From: Clostridia bacterium
Lineage (GTDB): Bacteria; Bacillota; Clostridia; Christensenellales; Aristaeellaceae
Assembly: GCA_017484085.1 (NCBI GenBank)
Contig: JAFUTW010000005.1
Location: 1 to 53,546, forward strand
Direction of reading: 5' to 3'
Length of the DNA stretch: 53,546 nt
Every line of letters begins with the position of its first letter. Position 1 is the stretch's first letter. The notes under the pieces are model-generated. The model searched no databases, was not told the origin of the DNA, and saw nothing but the letters and a program-made list of their open reading frames with translations. Positions 7,887 to 17,071 of the stretch are shown here, piece after piece. A program made the translations under genes and the position numbers.

Positions 7887-9158
7887 ATGGATCCGAAAAC
7901 CTATGAAAGCTATGTCGCGATCCTGCGGCACGAGCTGGTCCCCGCGCTGGGCTGTACGGAGCCCATCGCCATCGCCTTTGCCGCGGCGAAGGCGAGAGAG
8001 GTGCTGGGCTGCATGCCGGAGCACCTTACCGCGTACCTCAGCGGCAACATCATCAAAAACGTCAAAAGCGTGGTCGTCCCCAATTCGGGCGGGGAGCGCG
8101 GCATCGAAATCGCGGCGACGCTGGGCTGTGTCGGCGGTGATGCCTCGATGGATTTCGAGGTGCTGACGAAGGTCAGCCCGGAAGACATCGCCCGCACCAA
8201 GAAGCTGGCGGCGCAGGGCTTCTGCACGGCAAAGTATGCCGAAGGGGAGGATAACCTCTACATCCGCATAGAAGCCGTCTGCGGTGAGCAGACATCCGGC
8301 GTTACCGTCGAGCATGAGCACACGCACATCACGAAGATCGAAAAGAACGGCGAAACGGTCTTCTGCGACCGCAGCGGGTACACCACCGGCGGAGAGAGCA
8401 AAGAGAAGGAGAGCCTGAACGTCCGCGACATCCTCGAGTTCGCGGCCCAGGTGAAGATCGGGGACATCCGGCCCATCCTGGAACGGCAGATCTCCCTCAA
8501 TACCGCCATCTCCGACGAGGGGCTGAAGGGCAGCTACGGCGAGGCCGTCGGCCAGACGCTGATGAGCATGGAAGGCGATCGCGTGGAAGGCCGCGCCGCG
8601 GCCCGTGCGGCCGCTGGAAGCGACGCGCGCATGAACGGCTGTTCCATGCCGGTGGTCATCAACTCCGGCAGCGGTAACCAGGGCATGACGGTGACCCTGC
8701 CGCTCTGCGAATACGCCAAATCCTGGGGGAAAGACGAGGAGACGCTGCTGCGCGCCCTCGCGCTGGCCAACCTCATCTCCGTGCACATCAAGCGGCACAT
8801 CGGCAACCTCTCCGCCTTCTGCGGCGCGGTGAGCGCGGGCTGCGGCGCAGCGTGCGGCATCGCTTGGATGGACGGCTGCAGCTACGACCAGATCTGCATG
8901 ACGATCACCAATACGCTGTGCAACGTGGGCGGCATGGTCTGTGACGGCGCAAAGAGCTCCTGCGCCGCGAAGATCGCTTCCGCTGTGAACGCGGGCACGC
9001 TGTCCTACCGCATGGCGAAGGAGGGCAGGGCCTTCCAGCCGGGCGAGGGTCTTGTGGGCCGCGACATCGAAGAGACGATCGAGAACATCGGCCGCATGGG
9101 CCGCGAAGGCATGCACGCCACGGATGTGGAGATCCTCAACATCATGGTAGGCAACTGA
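7887..9158 (+). CDS. L-cysteine desulfidase-like iron-sulfur lyase (UPF0597/CyuA family)
   Basis: This 423-residue protein belongs to the family of CyuA/YhaM and archaeal L-cysteine desulfidase, related to the alpha part of serine dehydratase. Such enzymes split L-cysteine (or a related beta-substituted amino acid) to pyruvate, ammonia and sulfide with a [4Fe-4S] cluster. Support: GCTEPIAIAFAAAKA near the N-terminus (Cys23), the glycine-rich INSGSGNQGMT block, and clustered cysteines in AFCGAVSAGCGAACG and CDGAKSSCAAKIASA. GGAAAGGAG precedes the ATG. It is monocistronic and convergent with the ten-gene operon, with a shared terminator. The family is firm; the actual substrate is not visible. 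Confidence 0.85.
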   Translation: MDPKTYESYVAILRHELVPALGCTEPIAIAFAAAKAREVLGCMPEHLTAYLSGNIIKNVKSVVVPNSGGERGIEIAATLGCVGGDASMDFEVLTKVSPEDIARTKKLAAQGFCTAKYAEGEDNLYIRIEAVCGEQTSGVTVEHEHTHITKIEKNGETVFCDRSGYTTGGESKEKESLNVRDILEFAAQVKIGDIRPILERQISLNTAISDEGLKGSYGEAVGQTLMSMEGDRVEGRAAARAAAGSDARMNGCSMPVVINSGSGNQGMTVTLPLCEYAKSWGKDEETLLRALALANLISVHIKRHIGNLSAFCGAVSAGCGAACGIAWMDGCSYDQICMTITNTLCNVGGMVCDGAKSSCAAKIASAVNAGTLSYRMAKEGRAFQPGEGLVGRDIEETIENIGRMGREGMHATDVEILNIMVGN

Positions 9159-9180
9159 CGGGCGGCTGAAACCGGATAAG

Positions 9181-9213
9181 AAAGGACCTGCTGCAGTTTT
9201 GCAGCAGGTCCTT
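9181..9213. terminator. Bidirectional terminator
   Basis: AAAGGACCTGCTGC-AGTTTT-GCAGCAGGTCCTTT is a long perfect inverted repeat with A and T flanks that can stop transcription in both directions. It serves the desulfidase gene and the convergent dhaL end of the operon. Confidence 0.88.
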
Positions 9214-9222
9214 TGGTGTCGG

Positions 9223-9843
9223 TTACATTTCTGCGAGCGCTTCGAAGATGAACCGGCCGGCGACCGAGCCGCCGTCGATGAGGCCGATGGCCTTCTCGCC
9301 GTAATAAGCGGCGCGGCCGTGGACGGCGGGCATGTTGGCCGTGCTGTCGGAACCCTTGGCCGCCGCTTCGGCTGCCGCGGCAAGCGCGGCCTTATCCCCC
9401 TCCGCTGCGTGGGCGCGGATGGCTTCCGCGGCCGGGCACACGGCATCCAGGATGGTCTTTTCGCCGGGCTTGGAGCCGGCCTTTTCCATCACCTTTGCAA
9501 GACCGCTCTCCAGCGCCTCACCCAGCAGGGCCATATCCGCCTCGGTGTGGCCTTTGAGCGTCCTCGCCATGCCCATGAGGCAGAAGGAGGTGATGGTACC
9601 CAGGGAAGAGGGCGCTGCCTCGTTAAAGGCCTTGCTGGCAGCGATGCAGAGCTTGCCCAGGTCGGTCTCCGCGCTATCTTCCAGCGCCTTGCTGGCGGCC
9701 GCGTAGCCCTCCGACATCGAGATGCCGAGGTCGCCGTCGCCGTTGCGCTGATCGAGCTCGATCAGGTAGTCGCGCTTGTCCGCCATCTTGGCTGCGATGG
9801 CCCGGAAGCCTGCGCGCAGCGTATCCACATTGACCATATTCAT
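9223..9843 (-). CDS. dhaL: Dihydroxyacetone kinase-type subunit DhaL
   Basis: This 206-residue, all-helical nucleotide-binding subunit coordinates Mg2+ and ADP/ATP through the aspartates of LDQRNGDGDLG (Asp31, Asp36, Asp38). It pairs with DhaK, encoded 12 bases upstream in the same operon, to phosphorylate dihydroxyacetone or a related ketose. No DhaM (PTS donor) gene is adjacent, so an ATP-using kinase or a remote DhaM are both possible. It is the last gene before the terminator. Confidence 0.88.
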   Translation of the reverse strand: MNMVNVDTLRAGFRAIAAKMADKRDYLIELDQRNGDGDLGISMSEGYAAASKALEDSAETDLGKLCIAASKAFNEAAPSSLGTITSFCLMGMARTLKGHTEADMALLGEALESGLAKVMEKAGSKPGEKTILDAVCPAAEAIRAHAAEGDKAALAAAAEAAAKGSDSTANMPAVHGRAAYYGEKAIGLIDGGSVAGRFIFEALAEM

Positions 9844-9855
9844 GCCTCCTTGGGA

Positions 9856-10869
9856 TCAGATGATATTCGCATTGGTGTAGAAGGGAGAGGCGGCGGGCGC
9901 GCGCATCAGCTTCTCCAGCTCGTCGTCGAGCGCCAGGATGGTGACGCTGAGACCGGCCATTTCCATGGAGGTGGCGTACTCGCCGATGTGCGGCAGCACG
10001 GGGACGATGCCCTTCTCCGTCAGCACCTGATGGATGCGGCGGTAGAGGATCAGCAGCTCCTCCTTCGGGGTGGCGCCGAGGCCGTTGACCATGACGGAAA
10101 CGCGGGTGCCCGCTTCGATGGGCATGTCTTCGAGGATCTTGCCGACGGTCAGGTCAGCCACCTCATCCGCTGTCATCATCTGGCGGACTTCGATGCCGGG
10201 CTCGCCGTGGATGCCCATGCCGATCTCGATCTCGTTTTCACCGATGGAGAAGGTGGGCTTGCCGACTTCGGGGACGATGCAGGGGGAGAGGGCGACGCCC
10301 ATGGTGCGCGTGTGATCGAGGGCCTTCTGGGTGACGGTGACGAGTTCCTTCAGGCTGAAGCCGAGGTCTGCGGCGGCGCCGGCCACCTTAAAGGCGTAGA
10401 CCATTCCGGCAACACCGCGGCGCTTGTCCGCCTTGTCCTTGGGAGCGGAGGCCACGTCGTCACACACGAGCACCGTCTTGGTCTTGATGTCGTCCTCCAG
10501 ATCGACCGTCTCGCATGCCAGATCGAAGTTCATCTTGTCGCCGCCGTAATTGCCGTACAGGCACAGCACGCCGCTGCCCCTGTCGCAGGCGCGGATCATG
10601 TCCGCCATCTTCTGGGCGGAAGGAGAAGCGAAGACGTTGCCGATGGCGCAGCCGTCCAGCAGGCCGCTGCCCACGTAGCCCAGGAACACCGGCAGATGGC
10701 CGCTGCCGCCTGCCGTTACGATACCGACCTTGCCTTCCCGTGCGGGATAGGCGGAGAGGAGGATTCGGCGGTCGCCGTTCAGCAGTTTGACCTTGTCGCC
10801 GTAAGCGGCGATGATGCCGTCCATGGTCTCGTCTACGAAGTTCTCAGGCCGGTTGATGATCTTTTTCAT
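9856..10869 (-). CDS. dhaK: Dihydroxyacetone kinase-type subunit DhaK
   Basis: This 337-residue substrate-binding subunit covalently holds the ketone through a histidine, here His221 in GMGIHGEPG. Other conserved blocks are CAIGNVFASPSA and NYGGDKMNFD. The loop usually written GGGSGHEP reads AGGSGHLP (about residues 53-60) and keeps His58 but replaces Glu. Family members acting on larger ketoses such as erythrulose are known, so dihydroxyacetone should not be assumed. The operon also encodes an SDR dehydrogenase that could make the keto substrate. Confidence 0.88.
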   Translation of the reverse strand: MKKIINRPENFVDETMDGIIAAYGDKVKLLNGDRRILLSAYPAREGKVGIVTAGGSGHLPVFLGYVGSGLLDGCAIGNVFASPSAQKMADMIRACDRGSGVLCLYGNYGGDKMNFDLACETVDLEDDIKTKTVLVCDDVASAPKDKADKRRGVAGMVYAFKVAGAAADLGFSLKELVTVTQKALDHTRTMGVALSPCIVPEVGKPTFSIGENEIEIGMGIHGEPGIEVRQMMTADEVADLTVGKILEDMPIEAGTRVSVMVNGLGATPKEELLILYRRIHQVLTEKGIVPVLPHIGEYATSMEMAGLSVTILALDDELEKLMRAPAASPFYTNANII

Positions 10870-10901
10870 GGTGGTTTCCTTCCTTTCTTGTAATGACGGT
10901 C

Positions 10902-11543
10902 TTACAGCATAAAAATCAGCTTTTCAAATGAACAGATGTCTTCGCGAAGCGCCGCTTCCGCCCCGTCCACATCCCCTTCGAGCAGCTTGTCCACGATGGC
11001 GAGATGGAATTCGTTGCCGTAAGGCTTCTGCACCGTGCGCTGCTGGTCGAGGTAGAACTGGGCATACGCGCGTTTGAGGATGCCCATGCTGCTTTCCAGC
11101 ATCTGCAGACAGTACCGGTTTTCGGCAAATGAACACAGCTGCAGGTGGATGCTTACGTTGCTGTCCCACGCTTCCCATACGTCCGCATGCTCCAGCCGGT
11201 GCACCTCCTCCTCACAGCGCTGTCGGAAGGCCAGCAAAGCGTCTTTTGAGATGTGCCGGGCTACGATGCGCAGGCAGGAGCATTCCAGCATGCACCGCAC
11301 CTGAAGGACTTCGGCGATGTCCTGCTGGGTCAGCGTGATGATCTCATAGCCGTAACGGGGGATGGAACGCACGACCCTTTCGTTGCACAATTCCACCAAT
11401 GCCTCGCGGATCGGCGTCTTCCCGATGCCGTAGCGCTCGATCAGCCGGCGCTCGTTGAGCAGGTTGTGATCCTCCGCAAAGGCGCCGCGGATGACATCCT
11501 GAAGGATGAGGTTATACGCCCTCTTTTTGCTGCTCTCAGTCAT
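10902..11543 (-). CDS. GntR-family transcriptional regulator (FCD type)
   Basis: This 213-residue regulator has an N-terminal winged helix (ERRLIERYGIGKTPIREALVEL is the recognition region, about residues 32-54) and a helical FCD ligand-binding domain (about 75-205). FadR/GntR proteins of this type usually sense a carboxylate, often bound through a metal. Its start overlaps the SDR stop by 4 bases, so it is translated with the operon it presumably controls. No clear GntR operator was recognised at the operon promoter. Confidence 0.88.
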   Translation of the reverse strand: MTESSKKRAYNLILQDVIRGAFAEDHNLLNERRLIERYGIGKTPIREALVELCNERVVRSIPRYGYEIITLTQQDIAEVLQVRCMLECSCLRIVARHISKDALLAFRQRCEEEVHRLEHADVWEAWDSNVSIHLQLCSFAENRYCLQMLESSMGILKRAYAQFYLDQQRTVQKPYGNEFHLAIVDKLLEGDVDGAEAALREDICSFEKLIFML

Positions 11544-12331
11544 GGCGTTCCGTCTCCTTCCCCGACAAATTCCGGGTTCAGGATGACGCTGCGGCCGCCC
11601 GAGACTTCAAGCGAGGTGGCGGTGATGTAGCTGGCCGCGTCGCTGCACAGAAAGACGATCGGCCTCGCGATCTCCGAGGGGTCCGCCATGCGGCGCAGCA
11701 GAGTGCCCGCTTCGTTGCGCTTCAGCTCCTCCGGCGCGATCCCCGCGCGCACCGCGGGGGTGATCGTGAACCCGGGCAGCACGGAGACGGCACGGATTCC
11801 ACGGGAGGCGTACTCTGCAGCGAACATGACGGCCAGATGGCTGACGGCGGCTTTTAGGGGGCCGTAGAGCGTGCTGCGCCCGGCGGTGCCGCACCGCGCG
11901 GCCAGGGAACTGATGTTGACGATGACGCCGCCGCGCCCCAGCACGCGCCCGGCTGCCTGGCAGCCGTATACGGCGGAGGTAAAGCAGACATCCACCGTCC
12001 GCCGGATCTCATCCGGCGTATAGGCGGCTCCCGCCCGGCGCACGGATGCGCCGACGTTGTTGATCCAGCAGTCCACCCGGCCAAAACGGGACAGCGCGGC
12101 ATCGGCGAAGGCCTCGACGTCCTCCTGCCGCGTCATGTCGCCCGTGAAGGGAAGGACCTCTCCCAGGGGGGAGAGCTCCCCGGCTGCAGCCCGGATAGCC
12201 TCTTCGTGGCGTGCGCAGATGGCGACCCTGGCGCCTTCCTGAAGGAAGCAACGCGCCGTGGCCAGCCCGATCCCTTTGCTTGCACCGGTGATGACGGCGG
12301 TTTTCCCGGCAAGACCCAGATCCATCGGCAT
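11540..12331 (-). CDS. SDR-family oxidoreductase
   Basis: This 263-residue short-chain dehydrogenase has the Rossmann glycine motif TGASKGIG, NNVGAS, catalytic Ser in NISSLAA and the YGPLK (YxxxK) pair. A distal PG-type segment (VLPGFTITPAVRAG) follows. It most likely oxidises or reduces an alcohol/ketone with NAD(P). In this operon it could convert an imported hydroxy compound to the ketose that DhaK/DhaL phosphorylate; that is inference. The C-terminal SGGRSV segment is standard. A GGAGGGATGCC site precedes the ATG. Confidence 0.9.
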   Translation of the reverse strand: MPMDLGLAGKTAVITGASKGIGLATARCFLQEGARVAICARHEEAIRAAAGELSPLGEVLPFTGDMTRQEDVEAFADAALSRFGRVDCWINNVGASVRRAGAAYTPDEIRRTVDVCFTSAVYGCQAAGRVLGRGGVIVNISSLAARCGTAGRSTLYGPLKAAVSHLAVMFAAEYASRGIRAVSVLPGFTITPAVRAGIAPEELKRNEAGTLLRRMADPSEIARPIVFLCSDAASYITATSLEVSGGRSVILNPEFVGEGDGTP

Positions 12332-12374
12332 CCCTCCTTTATATGGGCCGGAGCGGTTCCTCCGGCAGATGGGT

Positions 12375-13094
12375 TTAAACGCCGAGGTAGGCGCGCTTGA
12401 CCTCCGGATTGCTCAGCAGTTCGGAGCCGGTGCCCGTAAGGCTGACGCGGCCGGTTTCCAGCACGTAGCCGCGGTCGGCGATCTGCAGGGCGACGGAGGC
12501 GTTCTGCTCGATGAGCAGGACGGTCTTCCCGGCGTCGCGGATGCGGCCGATGAGTTCGAAGATCTCTTCCACCACGATGGGGGCGAGGCCCAGGGAGGGC
12601 TCGTCCAGCATGATGAGCTGCGGGTCCATCATGAGGCCGCGCGCGATGGCGAGCATCTGCTGCTCGCCGCCGGAGAGGCTGCCGCCCGCCTGCGTCATGC
12701 GTTCCTTGAGACGGGGAAAGAGCTCGTAGCACTGGTCCGCGAGATCGGCGATCTGCTGCTTGGTGATGCCGGGCTTGCCGAAGGTGCCTGCGACCAGGTT
12801 TTCATACACGGTCAGCTGGGGGAAGATCTTGCGGCCTTCCGGAACGTGGGCGATGCCCAGCTTGACGATCCGGTCGGCGTGCATCTTCGTGATGTCCTGC
12901 CCGCGGTAGGAAACGGTGCCGCCGGCTTTTTCCACCAGCCCGGAGACAGCCATCAGCGTGGTCGTCTTGCCTGCGCCGTTGCTGCCGATCAGGGTGATGA
13001 TCTCGCCCTCGTCCACATGGATGCTGACGTCAGAGAGCGCGTTGACGTAACCGTAGTACACGGTCAGGTTGGAGATGTCCAGCATTCTGCTCAT
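12375..13094 (-). CDS. livF: Branched-chain amino acid-type ABC transporter ATPase LivF
   Basis: This 239-residue ATPase has Walker A GSNGAGKTT, signature LSGGEQQM and Walker B LIMLDEPSLGL, with the LivF ending EVKRAYLGV. It forms one of the two nucleotide-binding subunits of the importer encoded with livJ, livH, livM and livG. The start at 13094 overlaps the livG stop by 4 bases (ATGA), implying translational coupling; the longer frame upstream lies inside livG. Confidence 0.95.
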   Translation of the reverse strand: MSRMLDISNLTVYYGYVNALSDVSIHVDEGEIITLIGSNGAGKTTTLMAVSGLVEKAGGTVSYRGQDITKMHADRIVKLGIAHVPEGRKIFPQLTVYENLVAGTFGKPGITKQQIADLADQCYELFPRLKERMTQAGGSLSGGEQQMLAIARGLMMDPQLIMLDEPSLGLAPIVVEEIFELIGRIRDAGKTVLLIEQNASVALQIADRGYVLETGRVSLTGTGSELLSNPEVKRAYLGV

Positions 13095-13894
13095 TTCAGC
13101 GCCTCCCCTGCAACCATGCCCTTGCCGAAGTAAGCCTCCTGCACCTCGCGGTTCTCCTTGACCTCCTGCGGGGTGCCTTCGAAGATCTTCTGCCCGAAGT
13201 TGAGCACGAGGATGCGGTTGCACGAATTCATGATGAACTTCATGTCGTGTTCGATGACGGCGATGGTGAAGCCGTCGGCGTTCAGCTGCTTGATGAACTC
13301 CATGAGGGACTGGGTCTCCTGCGGGTTCATGCCGGCAGCCGGCTCGTCCAGCAGCAGGATCTTGTGATCCAGCGCCATGGCGCGCGCGATCTCCACCTTG
13401 CGCTGCATGCCGTAGGAGAGGTTGCTGGCCTTGACGTCCCGGTAATCATAAAGGCCGATGCGCTTCAGGATGTCCAGGCTCTTTTGGGTGGTGTATTCCT
13501 CGTCCTGGCGGTAGCGGCGGCTGTGAACGATGGCGTCGAAGAGGTTGCTGTGCGTCTGCACGTGGCAGCCGATCTTGACGTTCTCCAGCACCGTCATGAA
13601 GCGGAACAGCTGGATGTTCTGGAAGGTCCTCGCGATGTATTTCTCCGCGATCTCCTCCGTGTTCAGTTTTGTGAGGTCGTTTCCTTCAAAGAGGATCTTG
13701 CCCTTCGTGACGGGGTACATGCCCGTGCACATGTTGAAGAAGGTGGTTTTGCCCGCGCCGTTGGGCCCGATGATGCCGAAGATGTCGCCTTCGCGGATCT
13801 GCATATCCACGTTCTCCACGGCCTTCAGGCCGCCGAAGTACTTGCAGACGCCCTGGGCTTCCAGCAATACGGGACGGTTTTCGCGTTCGCTCAT
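13091..13894 (-). CDS. livG: Branched-chain amino acid-type ABC transporter ATPase LivG
   Basis: This 267-residue ATPase has Walker A GPNGAGKTT, the LivG-type signature LSYGMQRKVEIARA, Walker B ILLLDEPAAGMNP and the switch His in VIEHDMKF. It partners LivF. The start at 13894 lies within a 4-base overlap with livM, which favours it over the in-frame ATG 32 codons upstream. Confidence 0.95.
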   Translation of the reverse strand: MSERENRPVLLEAQGVCKYFGGLKAVENVDMQIREGDIFGIIGPNGAGKTTFFNMCTGMYPVTKGKILFEGNDLTKLNTEEIAEKYIARTFQNIQLFRFMTVLENVKIGCHVQTHSNLFDAIVHSRRYRQDEEYTTQKSLDILKRIGLYDYRDVKASNLSYGMQRKVEIARAMALDHKILLLDEPAAGMNPQETQSLMEFIKQLNADGFTIAVIEHDMKFIMNSCNRILVLNFGQKIFEGTPQEVKENREVQEAYFGKGMVAGEALK

Positions 13895-14901
13895 GCTGCT
13901 GCCCCCTTCCTCTTCTGCGGTTTGCGCTTCACCTTGCCGCCGGCCAGGATGGAGTTGGTCGCGCCCGCGATGCCCTGGGGTCTCAGCCACATCATCGCGA
14001 TGATGATGAGGGCGTAGATGACGTAGCGCCAGACGCCGAGGAAGCGGAGCGACTCGGTCAGCACGGTGACGATAGCGCTGCCGATGATGGGCCCGACGAG
14101 GGTGCCCTGGCCGCCGATGACGATCATGGCCAGCACGTCAAAGCCCTTGTCGGTCGTGAACTGCGAGGACTCGATGAAGTTGACGAAGGGCGCGTAGGCG
14201 CAGCCGATGACGCCGGCCCAGAAGGCGCCGTAGACGAAGTTCAGCGACTTGTAGAAGCTGGTGCGCACGCCCAGAGACTTCGCGGCGACCTGATCCTCAC
14301 GGATGGAGATCCAGGCGCGGCCGACGCGGGAATTCAGGATGCGGCTGGTGCAGAACAGGAAGAGGATGCCCAGCACCAGGAAGATGAAGTAGTAGTACTC
14401 GGGGCGGAAAGCGTCCAGCCCGAAGAGCCACGGGTAGGGGATGCCTTTGATGCCCATAGCGCCGCCGGTGATGCTTGCCGTCTGGGCGATGATGCGGATG
14501 ATCTCGGAGGCGCCAAGGGTGACGATGGACAGGTAGATGCCCTGCAGCCGCAGCGTGGGCAGGGAGACCAGAAGCCCGATGAGGCCGCTGGCCAGGCCGC
14601 ACAGCGGGAGCAGCACCCAGAAGCTTACGCCGAAGCGGGTGGACAGGATGGCGCAGGTGTAGGCGCCGATGGCGAAGAAGCCGGCCTGTCCGAGGCACGT
14701 CTGTCCGCTGTAGCCGTTGATGATGTTGAGCGAGCCCGCGAGCGTCGCGTACATCATGATGTTGCAGGCATACCGCAGATACAGGGCCTTGACCTTGTAG
14801 ATGCCCAGGATCTTCAGCAGGGGCGGGACACAAAGAAGCGCGATGATGAGGAGCCAGAAGATCCAGCGCTTCTTTTGCCAGAGATTCTTCAGTGTGCTCA
14901 T
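13891..14901 (-). CDS. livM: ABC transporter permease LivM
   Basis: This 336-residue inner permease has about nine or ten hydrophobic spans. Conserved blocks include SLNIINGYSGQTCLGQAGFF near residue 60 and the cytosolic coupling segment ILNSRVGRAWISIREDQVAA. A basic C-terminal tail (KRKPQKRKG) is cytosolic. Its start overlaps the livH stop by 4 bases. Confidence 0.95.
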   Translation of the reverse strand: MSTLKNLWQKKRWIFWLLIIALLCVPPLLKILGIYKVKALYLRYACNIMMYATLAGSLNIINGYSGQTCLGQAGFFAIGAYTCAILSTRFGVSFWVLLPLCGLASGLIGLLVSLPTLRLQGIYLSIVTLGASEIIRIIAQTASITGGAMGIKGIPYPWLFGLDAFRPEYYYFIFLVLGILFLFCTSRILNSRVGRAWISIREDQVAAKSLGVRTSFYKSLNFVYGAFWAGVIGCAYAPFVNFIESSQFTTDKGFDVLAMIVIGGQGTLVGPIIGSAIVTVLTESLRFLGVWRYVIYALIIIAMMWLRPQGIAGATNSILAGGKVKRKPQKRKGAAA

Positions 14902-15785
14902 ACGCGCGTTCCTTTCTTGACCGCAAAGCCCTGCGGACGGATGATCAGCATGAGGATGAGGAAGCCGAAGGCGAAGACGTCGCGGAAGGTGGCCGAGCTG
15001 ACGGTGATGCCCAGGTTCTCAATGATGCCCAGGCACAGGCCGCCCAGCGCACTCATGCGCAGATCCACGAGACCGCCCAGCACGGAGGCGGAGAAGGCCT
15101 TCATGCTGAAGCTTCCGAAGGTGTAGGACTGGAAGTTGATGTAGTAGATGGCCAGCAGGCAGCCGGCGATGCCGCCGAAGCCGCAGCCGATGCAGTTGCC
15201 CAGAAGGGCCGTGCGCCGGACGTTGATGCCCACGAGATAGGCTGCATCCTTGTTCTGGCTGACGGCGCGCAGGGCGATGCCGGCGCGCGTGCGGTTGAAG
15301 AAGAAGGTGAGCATCAGGGCGAGGAAGACGACCAGCAGCATGATGACGATCTGCAGCAGGCGGAAGTCCACCGCGACGCTCCCCAGGTGCAGGGTAAAGA
15401 TGCGGTTGGGGATGATGTTCAGCATGGACTTGGTCTCCGGGCCGAAGACGATCTGCGCCAGGTTCTTGATCAGCATGGAGAAGCCGATGGTGCACAGAAG
15501 GGAAATGTGCCGCGGCGCGTTGAAGAAGCGCTCATAGCAGAGCTTGTACACCGCGATGCACAGCACAAAGGAGCATCCGAAGGACATGAGAAGCCCCAGC
15601 AGAATGTTGTTGCCGCACGACAGGAAGATGTAGAAGGCACCATAGGCGCCGATCATCATGATTTCGCCGTAAGTGAAGGTGACCATGCCCACGACGCCCA
15701 CGATGGTCGAGTAACCGATGGCCATCAGCGCGTAGATCGCGCCCTGACAGATGCCGTTGATGAGTTGGTTGAGGACATATTCCAT
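14898..15785 (-). CDS. livH: ABC transporter permease LivH
   Basis: This 295-residue permease has about eight spans, with the family start QLINGICQGAIYALMAIGYS and the coupling block RTRAGIALRAVSQNKDAA. It pairs with LivM to form the channel. It is separated from livJ by 110 bases that contain a strong hairpin, so the transporter core is probably made at a lower level than the binding protein. Confidence 0.95.
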   Translation of the reverse strand: MEYVLNQLINGICQGAIYALMAIGYSTIVGVVGMVTFTYGEIMMIGAYGAFYIFLSCGNNILLGLLMSFGCSFVLCIAVYKLCYERFFNAPRHISLLCTIGFSMLIKNLAQIVFGPETKSMLNIIPNRIFTLHLGSVAVDFRLLQIVIMLLVVFLALMLTFFFNRTRAGIALRAVSQNKDAAYLVGINVRRTALLGNCIGCGFGGIAGCLLAIYYINFQSYTFGSFSMKAFSASVLGGLVDLRMSALGGLCLGIIENLGITVSSATFRDVFAFGFLILMLIIRPQGFAVKKGTRV

Positions 15786-15819
15786 AATGTTTCCTCCGCA
15801 GGCAGCCTTATCCGGACTG

Positions 15820-15874
15820 AAAAGGGCGGGGCTTTAAAGCCCCGCCCCCTCAGGCAGCCGGGCAAACGGCTGCT
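15820..15874 (-). terminator. Attenuating hairpins between livJ and livH
   Basis: A near-perfect GGGCGGGGCTTTAAAGCCCCGCCC palindrome is followed, reading leftward, by TTTTC. A second small hairpin, GCAGCC/GGCTGC, lies just ahead of it. As the operon continues past it, partial termination or mRNA end protection is likely. Confidence 0.75.
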
Positions 15875-15895
15875 GTGCTTTCGGTTTTTTTCGGA

Positions 15896-17020
15896 TTACT
15901 CGTTGACGAAGTCGAAGCCCTTGAGCACGACCCACTTGCCGTTTTCGGTGCCGCAGATCATGTAGTCGCGGGTGATGTCGCCTTCAGGCCCGAACAGGAT
16001 GCGGCCGGTGACACCGGTCATCTCCATGCCGGTCAGCGCGTCCTTGATCGCCTCGCGGGTGACCTTGCCGTCGCCGATCTTCTCAACGGCGGTCTTGATC
16101 AGCATCATGGTGTCATAGGCGCAGGCGGGGTGCACGGTCGGCTCGAAGCCGGCGCGCTCGACGAAGCGCTCTTTCCACGCGGTCAGCTCAGCATCGTTGG
16201 GATCGAAGAAGAACGGAGAGGTAACGATGATGTTGTCGGGGTTGGTCAGCATGCCGACGACCTGCTCGGAGGTTCCGGGACCGAGGGCGACGTGCTGGAT
16301 GTCCCAGCCGGCGGCGTCAGCCGCGTTGAAGATCTTGGCGACCGGCTCGCCCTGGTCCATGACGACCAGAACGTCGGGGTTGGCGGCCTTGACCTTGGTG
16401 ATGATGGAGGAGAAGTCGTTCTCGCTTGCACTGTACTTCTCTTCAGTCACCTCGAGGCCTTCGACGTCAGCCTGGACCTTGAAGTTATCGAAGCAGGCCT
16501 GGCCCCAGTCGCTGTCAACACGGACGACGGCGACCTTGGTGACGCCCAGGTACTTCTTCAGCACATACTTGGCCAGGAAGGGCGCCTCGCCGTCCTGACG
16601 GCCCATGATGGAGAAGCAGAAGGGGCTCATGCCGGCGTAGTCCGGAGCGGACGCGGTCGGGGAGAGCAGCGTGATGCCGTAGCGGTCGACGATCTCGGCG
16701 TCGGCCTTGCAGGCGCCGCTGGTGAAGTCGCCCAGGATAGCGTAGATGTCGTCATCCTCAGCGTAGTCGGTAGCCAGGGTGGAGCTGACCACGGCGTCGC
16801 CCTGGGAGTCCTTGACCTCGATTTCAAACGTGTGGCCGTTGACACCCTCAGCGCCGATGTCTTCCAGCGCCATGTCCCAGCCGATCTGGAAGCCCTTGCC
16901 GTACTCTGCGTAGGAGCCGGTCAGAGGAGCCAGGCCGCCCAGTTTGATGGTGTCGGCGAGGGCCGCGAAAGCGGTGAGGCACAGAGCCAGCGCGATCACG
17001 ATGGACAGAATCTTCTTCAT
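15896..17020 (-). CDS. livJ: Periplasmic-type substrate-binding protein LivJ/LivK
   Basis: This 374-residue extracellular binding protein carries a signal peptide (residues 1-22). The mature start, IKLGGLAPLTGSYAEYGKG, is typical of leucine/isoleucine/valine-binding proteins. Unusually for a Gram-positive binding protein, the signal lacks a proper lipobox: the only cysteine, Cys14, follows LAL. Either cleavage is by signal peptidase I or retention is by another route. Ligand type (branched-chain amino acid, amide or another small acid) cannot be read from the sequence. Confidence 0.93.
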   Translation of the reverse strand: MKKILSIVIALALCLTAFAALADTIKLGGLAPLTGSYAEYGKGFQIGWDMALEDIGAEGVNGHTFEIEVKDSQGDAVVSSTLATDYAEDDDIYAILGDFTSGACKADAEIVDRYGITLLSPTASAPDYAGMSPFCFSIMGRQDGEAPFLAKYVLKKYLGVTKVAVVRVDSDWGQACFDNFKVQADVEGLEVTEEKYSASENDFSSIITKVKAANPDVLVVMDQGEPVAKIFNAADAAGWDIQHVALGPGTSEQVVGMLTNPDNIIVTSPFFFDPNDAELTAWKERFVERAGFEPTVHPACAYDTMMLIKTAVEKIGDGKVTREAIKDALTGMEMTGVTGRILFGPEGDITRDYMICGTENGKWVVLKGFDFVNE

Positions 17021-17071
17021 AGTACAACCTCCGTTTCGATATTTTGATCCGGTTCACTCCGGATGGGTAAC

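Noticed and set aside
7797-9446. 549-codon minus-strand frame over the desulfidase and dhaL region
   Set aside because: It runs through a perfect bidirectional terminator and a promoter and has His/Arg/Ala-rich non-protein composition; the plus-strand gene has clear conserved motifs.
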